Source: Nitrospirota bacterium
GTDB taxonomy: Bacteria > Nitrospirota > Nitrospiria > Nitrospirales > NS-4
Assembly: GCA_005877565.1 (NCBI GenBank)
Contig: VBOK01000020.1
Coordinates: forward strand, 1 to 12,599
DNA: 12,599 nucleotides
Reading direction: 5' to 3'
Positions 7,321 to 12,599 of this stretch are shown in pieces (the first letter of the stretch is position 1; the number at the start of each line of letters is the position of its first letter). The notes below the pieces were generated by a model. It saw only the letters and a list, made by a program, of their open reading frames with translations. It made no database searches and was not told the DNA's origin. Made by a program: the position numbers and the translations under genes.

Positions 7321-7997
7321 TCATCGACGCGCTCCTTCCCGTCTAAGTATCTGATCGGCCCGTTCCAGGTCCGCCGGGGTGTCCACCCGCAGCGAGGCCT
7401 GTTTGGTCTCCCAGACTCGGATGCGCACTCCGGCTTCCAGCAGCCGTAACTGCTCCAGCTGTTCGGTCACTTCCAACGTCCCGGACGGCATCTCGGCATA
7501 GCGTGCCAGGGCTGCCTTCGTATAGATGTAGAGGCCCAGATGCTTCCAGTGCAAGCCTGGCACCAGGCTGCCGCGCCCGGCGTTCCGGTCTCTCAGGTAT
7601 GGAACGGGACTGCGCGAGAAGTACAGGGCGTCCCCGTTGCGGTCCGTGATGACCTTGACCACGTTCGGATCCAGCAGCTCGCGCTCTTCGGTGATGGCCT
7701 GCTTAAGCGTTCCGACCTCGGCATCGGAATGGGTGAAGGGGTGGATCAGGTCTTCCAACAGGCCAGGGGCCAGCGGAATTTCATCCCCCTGGAGATTCAC
7801 ATAGGCGTCCGCCGGTATCTCGCGGGCGACGGCTGCCACCCGATCCGAGCCAGCACCCGTTCGTAGACGTGCTGGACCAGGGACTTGTCGCCCAGCCGCG
7901 CGAGCGGTTTACCCGGAAACCGGCTGGAGCCGTAGCGCACCGGGATGATGACGGCCACGGTCGCCCTGGGAGGCGGTTGTCGCACGGCCTCACCCAT
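7321..7997 (-). pseudogene. kdsB: CMP-KDO synthetase, disrupted by internal deletion and frameshift
   Basis: KdsB activates KDO with CTP to CMP-KDO. The N-terminal part starts at ATG 7995-7997 and reads VAVIIPVRYGSSRFPGKPLA to VQHVYERV (residues 14-48), with the conserved Arg and PGKP loop. That frame then stops at a TGA near 7799. The rest of the enzyme lies in another frame, from GSDRVAAVA (about 7851) through NLQGDE, DPNVVKVI, ALYFSRSPVPY, HLGLYIYTK and DTPADLERA to TGA 7321-7323. Compared with E. coli KdsB, about 35-40 residues between HV(Y)ER and SGT(D/E)R are absent, including the IVATD strand, and no frame encodes them. The flanks look conserved, so this is a recent lesion or an assembly error. 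The start overlaps the rfaE1 stop by 8 bp. The family call is certain; biological inactivation is not. Confidence 0.9.
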
Positions 7998-8970
7998 GGA
8001 GAACGGCCTCTTCGAGTTGGGCGGCGGTCACGGCGGCGGTGCCCACCATGCCGACGACAATCCCGGCGGCGTAGTTGGCCAGGATCGCTGCCTGCCGCAT
8101 GGGCGCGCCGGCGGCCAGGGCCAGCGCCAGGGTGGCGACCACGGTGTCGCCCGCGCCGGTCACGTCGAAGACCTGGCGCGCCACAGTCGGGATGTGTGTG
8201 ACCCGCCCGCGGTCTTCAAAGAGGCTCATCCCCCGCTCTCCGCGCGTGATCAAGACAGCCTGGCAGCCGAGCCGTTGGTAGAGCTGACGCCCGGCCTCGA
8301 GCAGGGTCGCCTCGTCCTCGCCGTGGAGCCCCGACGACTGGACGGCTTCCAGGTGGTTCGGTGTGATGACCGTCGCGCCCTTGTACCGGCTGATGTGAGC
8401 GACCTTGGGGTCCACGATCACAGGCACGTGGTGCCGGTGGGCGAGGGCAATGACGTCGGTCATGATACGGGAGGTCACCACGCCCTTGGCGTAATCCGAG
8501 ACCACCAGGGCTGACGCCGAGCGGATGCATGCCGCCACGTACCGACAGATCCGTGCCTCCAGCGCGCCAGTGATCGGCTCGCAGCGCTCGAGGTCGAATC
8601 GCACCACTTGCTGATTGTGCGCCACGATCCGCGTTTTCTTGGTCGTGGGCCGTGCATGGTCGGTCAGGATGCCGTCGCGCCCAAGTCCTTGGCTCTCCAG
8701 CACCTGGAGGAATTGCCGGCTGCCCTCGTCCGTGCCGACCACCCCGCAGAGATCAACCCGCCCGCCGAGCGCCTTGATGTTGTTGGACACGTTGGCCGCG
8801 CCGCCGAGCTGGAGCGTCTCAGACGCCACCGCCACGACCGGCACCGGCGCTTCGGGTGAGATCCGGCTGACCTGTCCCCAGACGTAATGGTCCAGGATCA
8901 GGTCGCCGACGACCAGGACCTTCCCGTTCTTGAACTTCTTGATGTAGGCCCGCAGGGCGTCGCTCTTCAT
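7990..8970 (-). CDS. rfaE1: D-glycero-beta-D-manno-heptose-7-phosphate kinase (stand-alone RfaE1/HldA-type)
   Basis: A 326-residue PfkB/ribokinase-family kinase that phosphorylates heptose-7-phosphate at C1 in ADP-heptose synthesis for the LPS inner core. VLVVGDLILDHYVWG (18-32) and RISPEAPVPVV (36-46) are typical of HldE/RfaE kinase domains. PfkB signature 1 is GGAANVSNNIKALGG (56-70). Signature 2 is DVTGAGDTVVAT (269-280), with catalytic Asp275. The protein ends after the kinase domain, so the adenylyltransferase (RfaE2) half of E. coli HldE must be encoded elsewhere. Its ATG (8968-8970) overlaps the lepB TGA in an ATGA junction and has no strong Shine-Dalgarno, suggesting translational coupling. 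Its stop overlaps the kdsB start. The LPS neighbours support this assignment over other sugar kinases. Confidence 0.94.
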   Translation of the reverse strand: MKSDALRAYIKKFKNGKVLVVGDLILDHYVWGQVSRISPEAPVPVVAVASETLQLGGAANVSNNIKALGGRVDLCGVVGTDEGSRQFLQVLESQGLGRDGILTDHARPTTKKTRIVAHNQQVVRFDLERCEPITGALEARICRYVAACIRSASALVVSDYAKGVVTSRIMTDVIALAHRHHVPVIVDPKVAHISRYKGATVITPNHLEAVQSSGLHGEDEATLLEAGRQLYQRLGCQAVLITRGERGMSLFEDRGRVTHIPTVARQVFDVTGAGDTVVATLALALAAGAPMRQAAILANYAAGIVVGMVGTAAVTAAQLEEAVLHG

Positions 8971-9749
8971 TGGATCGTCTTCCCGAGGCGCTCCCAGCGG
9001 ACCCAGTGGGCGAGCGCCCCCTGCCCGTTCCAGGACCAGTAGATGAGGAACGCCTTGCCCTTGATCTTCTCCAGCTTGACGAAGCCCCAGAAGCGGCTGT
9101 CGAGACTCTGATCGCGGTTGTCGCCCATGACGAAGTAGGAGTCCGGAGGGACTTTCATCGGGCCGAGATTATCACGCGGTTGGACCTGATGCGGGAGTAT
9201 ATTCGGGTCCAGATGCTGGACGTAGGGCTCCACCAGGAGTGTCCCGTTGATCCAGACCTGCTTGTTGCGAATCTCCACCGTGTCTTCGGGCAGGCCGATC
9301 ACGCGTTTGATGAAGTCCTTGCTCTCGTCCTCCGGAAACTTGAACACGATGATGTCGCCCCGCTTGGGCTCGGAAAACCGGATGAGGATCTTGTCCCAGT
9401 ACGGCATCTTGAGGTCGTACAGAAACTTCGTGACCAGGATGTGGTCGCCGATCGTCAGGGTCGGCACCATGGAGCCGGAGGGGATTTTGAAGGCCTGGAC
9501 GACGAAGGTCCGGATGAAGAGGGCCAGGATGATGGCGATGAGGATGGCCTCACCGTACTCGCGCCACAGGGGCTTGCTGCGGACGGACTCGGTCCGCTGC
9601 CCCTCGGCGGGGGGCGCGATGATCGGCGCCGGCTCGATCGACGGGACGGCTACTCCGTCACTTTCAGCAGAGCCAGGAAGGCCTCCTGCGGCACTTCCAC
9701 CCGCCCGATCTGCTTCATCCTTTTCTTGCCTTCCTTCTGTTTCTCCCAT
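8967..9749 (-). CDS. lepB: Signal peptidase I
   Basis: A membrane-anchored serine protease that removes signal peptides from Sec and Tat substrates. With the ATG at 9747-9749 it has 260 residues: an acidic, Gly/Ala-rich cytoplasmic tail of about 60, one membrane segment (about 66-85), then the catalytic domain. The nucleophile is Ser93 in PSGSM and the general base Lys148 in FIKRVIGLPED; GDNRDQSLDSRFWG (209-222) is the family's box E. The start was chosen because AAGGA (9754-9758) precedes it. A GTG at 9783-9785 would give 272 residues. No ATG, GTG or TTG occurs in frame between codon 1 and the active-site Met94, so the gene must begin inside lepA, overlapping it by 100 bp. It is followed by rfaE1 with a 4-bp overlap. 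Confidence 0.95.
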   Translation of the reverse strand: MGETEGRQEKDEADRAGGSAAGGLPGSAESDGVAVPSIEPAPIIAPPAEGQRTESVRSKPLWREYGEAILIAIILALFIRTFVVQAFKIPSGSMVPTLTIGDHILVTKFLYDLKMPYWDKILIRFSEPKRGDIIVFKFPEDESKDFIKRVIGLPEDTVEIRNKQVWINGTLLVEPYVQHLDPNILPHQVQPRDNLGPMKVPPDSYFVMGDNRDQSLDSRFWGFVKLEKIKGKAFLIYWSWNGQGALAHWVRWERLGKTIQ

Positions 9750-11446
9750 AGCTTCCTTTTTCGGGTGATGTCGCCCCCGTAGCACTTCGCCGTGACGTTC
9801 TTGCGCATGGCTCCCACGGTCTCCCGCGCGATGATCTTGCTGCCGATGGCCGCCTGAATGGCCACCTCGAACATCTGACGGGGGATGTGCTCCTTCATCT
9901 TCTCGGCCACCTGCCGCCCGCGGGTGACCGCCTTGTCGCGATGGATGATGAAGGACAGCGCGTCCACGCTCTCCCCGTTCAATAAGATGTCCACTTTCAC
10001 AAGGTCCGACGGCTGGTAGCCGATGATCTCATAGTCCAGAGAGGCATACCCCTGCGTCTTGGACTTCAGGCGATCGTAGAAGTCTAGCACGATCTCGTTC
10101 AGCGGCATCTCGTACGTCATCATGACCCGTGTGGGGTTCAGGTAGGTCAGACCCTTTTGGGTGCCCCGCCGCTCCTGACACAGGGCTAAGAGATTGCCGA
10201 CGTACGCTTCTGGTGTGATGAGCGTGGCTTTGATGAACGGTTCCTCGAATCGTTCGATATGGTTGGGCTCCGGCAGCTTGGTCGGATTGTCGATGTACAG
10301 CACCTCGCCCTTGGCCGTCGTGATGCGGTACACCACGGTGGGCGTCGTGCTGATGAGCTCCAGCCCGTACTCCCGCTCCAGCCGCTCCCGAATGATCTCC
10401 ATGTGGAGCAGCCCCAGGAACCCGCAGCGGAAGCCGAAGCCGAGCGCCAGCGACGTTTCAGGCTCGTACACAAAACTGGCGTCATTCAGCCGTAGCTTCT
10501 CGAGCGCGTCCCGCAAATCCTCGAACAGATCGCTGTCCGTGGGGTACAGGCCGCAGAAGACCATCGGCTTGGCTTCCTTGTACCCGGGAAAGGGCTTCGA
10601 CGTCGGTCGATCGGCCGCTGTGATGGTGTCGCCGATACGCGTGTCACCGACGCGCTTGATGCCGGCCACCACGTAGCCGACCTCGCCGGTGTCCAGCCGC
10701 TCCGCCTTGACCCGTTTCGGTGTGAAGGTCCCGACCTCCTGGATCTCGAACACCTTGCCGCTGCCCATCATGCGGACGTTCATGCCCGGCTCGATGGCGC
10801 CGTCCCCCACACGCGCCAGGACCGTCACGCCCTGGTAATTGTCGAACCAGGAATCGAACACGAGCGCCCTGAGCGGTCCTTCCGGATCGCCCACCGGCGG
10901 CGGGATGCGTTTCACGACCGCCTCCAACACGTCTTTGGTGCCGATCCCGGCTTTGGCGCTCGTCAGGAGGGCGTCATGCGCGTCCAGCCCCAGCACATCC
11001 TCGATCTGCCGCTTGGTCCCTTCGATGTCGGCGCTGGCCAGGTCCACCTTGTTGATGACCGGGATGACGGTGAGGTGATTCTCGATCGCCAAGTGGGCAT
11101 TGGCGATCGTTTGCGCCTCGACCCCTTGAGAGGCGTCCACCAGGAGCAACGCGCCCTCACAGGCGGCCAGGCTTCGCGAGACCTCATAGGTGAAGTCCAC
11201 GTGGCCCGGCGTGTCGATCAGGTTCAGAAGATACTCGTTCCCATCGTCGGCCTTGTACCGGATGGTGACCGTGTGGGCCTTGATGGTGATCCCCCGCTCG
11301 CGCTCCAAGTCCATCGCGTCCAGTATCTGCTCGCGCGATTCCCGGGCGCTGATGGCCCCCGTAGATTCGAGCAACCGGTCCGCGAGTGTCGACTTCCCGT
11401 GGTCTATGTGGGCGATAATGGAAAAGTTCCGGATCAGTGCCTGCAA
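9650..11446 (-). CDS. lepA: Elongation factor 4 (LepA), ribosome back-translocase GTPase
   Basis: A 598-residue translational GTPase of normal length. G motifs: AHIDHGKST (12-20), RERGITI (49-55), DTPGH (78-82), NKVD (132-135) and SAK (163-165). EF-G-like domains II, III and V follow, then the LepA-specific C-terminal domain, with SKIIARETVGAMRKNVTAKC and a Lys/Arg-rich GGDITRKRKLWEKQKEGKKR segment near the end. The start is TTG (11444-11446), chosen because AAAAGGA (11455-11461) lies 8 bases upstream and the protein then begins exactly where the family does. It is the first gene of the minus-strand run, directly behind a consensus sigma70-type promoter. Its last 100 bp also encode the N-terminus of LepB in another frame. 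The lepA-lepB order is common in bacteria. Confidence 0.98.
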   Translation of the reverse strand: MQALIRNFSIIAHIDHGKSTLADRLLESTGAISARESREQILDAMDLERERGITIKAHTVTIRYKADDGNEYLLNLIDTPGHVDFTYEVSRSLAACEGALLLVDASQGVEAQTIANAHLAIENHLTVIPVINKVDLASADIEGTKRQIEDVLGLDAHDALLTSAKAGIGTKDVLEAVVKRIPPPVGDPEGPLRALVFDSWFDNYQGVTVLARVGDGAIEPGMNVRMMGSGKVFEIQEVGTFTPKRVKAERLDTGEVGYVVAGIKRVGDTRIGDTITAADRPTSKPFPGYKEAKPMVFCGLYPTDSDLFEDLRDALEKLRLNDASFVYEPETSLALGFGFRCGFLGLLHMEIIRERLEREYGLELISTTPTVVYRITTAKGEVLYIDNPTKLPEPNHIERFEEPFIKATLITPEAYVGNLLALCQERRGTQKGLTYLNPTRVMMTYEMPLNEIVLDFYDRLKSKTQGYASLDYEIIGYQPSDLVKVDILLNGESVDALSFIIHRDKAVTRGRQVAEKMKEHIPRQMFEVAIQAAIGSKIIARETVGAMRKNVTAKCYGGDITRKRKLWEKQKEGKKRMKQIGRVEVPQEAFLALLKVTE

Positions 11447-11454
11447 AATGGGGG

Positions 11455-11461
11455 TCCTTTT
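11455..11461 (-). promoter_or_regulatory. Shine-Dalgarno supporting a TTG start for lepA
   Basis: AAAAGGA on the minus strand, 8 bases before TTG 11444-11446. No ATG or GTG lies at a suitable distance in this frame, so the site decides the start. Confidence 0.7.
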
Positions 11462-11479
11462 GAACGCCGAACTTCGCTG

Positions 11480-11508
11480 ATTATAATAATTTTCCCGCAG
11501 ATTGTCAA
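11480..11508 (-). promoter_or_regulatory. Sigma70-type promoter of lepA
   Basis: On the minus strand TTGACA (11503-11508), a 17-bp spacer and TATAAT (11480-11485) match the consensus exactly. Transcription would begin near 11473, giving a leader of about 27 bases that includes the lepA Shine-Dalgarno. The tight spacing of the downstream genes suggests it can drive the run from lepA to plsY. Confidence 0.85.
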
Positions 11509-11530
11509 AGACGAATCCCCTCCCTATAAT
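11502..11530 (+). promoter_or_regulatory. Sigma70-type promoter of bioA, overlapping the lepA -35 box
   Basis: On the plus strand TTGTCA (11502-11507, five of six consensus bases), a 17-bp spacer and TATAAT (11525-11530). Its -35 shares five bases with the -35 of the divergent lepA promoter. Transcription would start about 11536-11538, only a few bases before the bioA ATG. Confidence 0.78.
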
Positions 11531-11541
11531 GGCCCATCTTC

Positions 11542-12599
11542 ATGGCTTCCCCGACCCGCACCGCGAGGCTTCAGGCGGAGGATCACCGCTACCTCTGGCA
11601 TCCCTTCACCCAGCAGCGTGAGTGGGAGCAAGAGCCGCCCCTCATCATCGAACGGGGCCGGGGCGTCTATCTGGAAGACACCGACGGGCACCGCTACCTG
11701 GACGGGGTCTCCTCGCTCTGGGTCAATCTCCACGGCCATCGCAAGCCGGAGCTGGACCGTGCGCTGGCGGCGCAGCTGAAGAAGATTGCGCACTCCACGC
11801 TGCTGGGGCTGGCCAACGTCCCTTCCATCGAGCTGGCGCGCCGCCTGGTGGCCCTCGCGCCACGCGGGCTCACGCGGGTTTTCTATTCGGACAACGGATC
11901 CACGGCGGTGGAAGTGGCCCTGAAGATGGCCTACCAGTACTGGCAGTTACGGGGCGGCGCCTTCCGGTCCAAGAAGAGTTTCCTGCACCTGGGGTTGGCC
12001 TACCACGGCGACACGCTTGGGGCCGTCAGCGTGGGTGGCATCCCGCTCTTTCATGCGCGGTTCAAGCCCCTCCTCTTCCCGACCTACGAAGCCCACGCGC
12101 CCTATTGTTACCGCTGCCCACTGAACCTGACCTACCCACAATGCCGGGTGGTTTGCGTGGATGCGGTGGAGGACGTGCTCAAACGGCACCATCAGCACAT
12201 CGCTGCGCTCATCGTGGAGCCGATGCTGCTGGCGGCCGGGGGCATGATCACGATGCCGCCGGGCTACCTGACTAGGCTCCGCCGGTTGTGCTCCCGCTAT
12301 CGGGTGCTGCTGATCGCCGACGAGGTGGCCACCGGCTTCGGCCGCACGGGCCGGATGTTCGCCTGCGAGCACGAGGGCGTGAAGCCGGACCTCATGGCGG
12401 TCAGCAAAGGGTTGACCGGCGGATATCTGCCCCTTGCCGCCACGTTGACGACTGAGCGTATCTATCGGGCGTTCCTCGGCCGCCATGAGGAGTTCAAGGC
12501 CTTCTTCCACGGTCACAGCTATACGGGCAACCCACTGGGCTGCGCCGTGGCGCTTGCCAACCTGGACGTCTTTGCGCGGGAGCGCACGCTGCAAAAGCT
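11542..12599 (+). CDS. bioA: Adenosylmethionine-8-amino-7-oxononanoate aminotransferase (3' end outside window)
   Basis: A PLP-dependent class III aminotransferase that makes 7,8-diaminopelargonate in biotin synthesis, usually with S-adenosylmethionine as amino donor. 352 residues are visible of about 430-460. WHPFTQ (19-24) is typical of BioA. Further motifs are GVSSLWVNLHGH (55-66), YSDNGSTAVEVALK (115-128), AYHGDT (153-158), IVEPM (224-228), IADEVATGFGRTG (258-270, pyridine-binding Asp260), the PLP lysine Lys289 in SKGLTGG, and HGHSYTGNPLGCA (323-335). An insertion-like segment at 189-205 holds four cysteines. The ATG has no Shine-Dalgarno, lies 11 bp after the -10 box, and an in-frame TAA (11527-11529) blocks upstream starts. 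No bioF, bioD or bioB is visible; they could lie to the right. Confidence 0.95.
   Translation, partial: MASPTRTARLQAEDHRYLWHPFTQQREWEQEPPLIIERGRGVYLEDTDGHRYLDGVSSLWVNLHGHRKPELDRALAAQLKKIAHSTLLGLANVPSIELARRLVALAPRGLTRVFYSDNGSTAVEVALKMAYQYWQLRGGAFRSKKSFLHLGLAYHGDTLGAVSVGGIPLFHARFKPLLFPTYEAHAPYCYRCPLNLTYPQCRVVCVDAVEDVLKRHHQHIAALIVEPMLLAAGGMITMPPGYLTRLRRLCSRYRVLLIADEVATGFGRTGRMFACEHEGVKPDLMAVSKGLTGGYLPLAATLTTERIYRAFLGRHEEFKAFFHGHSYTGNPLGCAVALANLDVFARERTLQK

Noticed and set aside
7797..7997. 66-residue small protein starting at the kdsB ATG
   Set aside because: Its first 48 residues are the KdsB N-terminus and the rest is out-of-frame read-through, so it is part of the broken kdsB, not a separate gene.
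8970..9782. 270-codon plus-strand open frame covering lepB
   Set aside because: It is the mirror of lepB and the lepA end, with no motif, ribosome-binding site or promoter; judged a shadow of the real gene.
9750..9785. Longer lepB start at GTG 9783-9785
   Set aside because: It lacks the AAGGA spacing seen at the ATG 36 bases downstream and would lengthen the overlap with lepA; kept only as an alternative.
11480..11490. AT-rich repeat TTATAATAAT as a BioR-type operator for bioA
   Set aside because: It does not fit the BioR palindrome as I know it, nor a BirA operator, and it is fully explained by the -10 box of the lepA promoter.

Overview
The window is about 12.6 kb of GC-rich, gene-dense chromosomal DNA from a Gram-negative (diderm) bacterium. 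It carries genes for making and activating KDO and for phosphorylating heptose for lipopolysaccharide, a signal peptidase and a periplasmic HtrA protease. The mix resembles a Nitrospirota-like or related phylum, but this is a weak inference from family resemblance. No tRNA, rRNA, CRISPR array or insertion sequence was seen, and no gene-free stretch exceeds about 125 bp.

Layout, left to right. The 3' two thirds of an EF-G-like translational GTPase (+) runs convergently into an HtrA/Do-type protease gene (-). Upstream of htrA on the same strand is a small gene for an uncharacterised helical plus TrkA-C (RCK_C) protein. After a 97-bp AT-richer gap comes a tight minus-strand run, in transcription order lepA, lepB, rfaE1 (heptose-7-P kinase), kdsB (broken), pyrG, kdsA, pgsA, plsY. 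Most junctions in this run overlap or are only a few bases apart. Divergent from lepA, the plus strand holds bioA, cut off by the window end.

The genes make functional sense together. RfaE1, KdsB and KdsA serve LPS inner-core synthesis, and PlsY and PgsA serve phospholipid synthesis. PyrG supplies the CTP consumed by KdsB (CMP-KDO) and by the CDP-diacylglycerol that PgsA uses. LepB matures exported proteins, and HtrA with its small partner gene lies just downstream.

Points most worth attention: (1) kdsB has lost roughly 35-40 internal codons and changed frame at the same spot, while its pathway neighbours look intact. (2) lepA and bioA are driven by near-perfect sigma70-type promoters whose -35 hexamers overlap on opposite strands. 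(3) The bioA start codon lies only 11 bp after its -10 box, predicting an almost leaderless mRNA. (4) lepB has no usable start codon outside lepA, so about 100 bp must be read in two frames. (5) The pyrG leader has a strong hairpin that shares a G-run with a potential G-quadruplex. (6) BioA carries a CxxC-x8-C-x3-C cysteine cluster.
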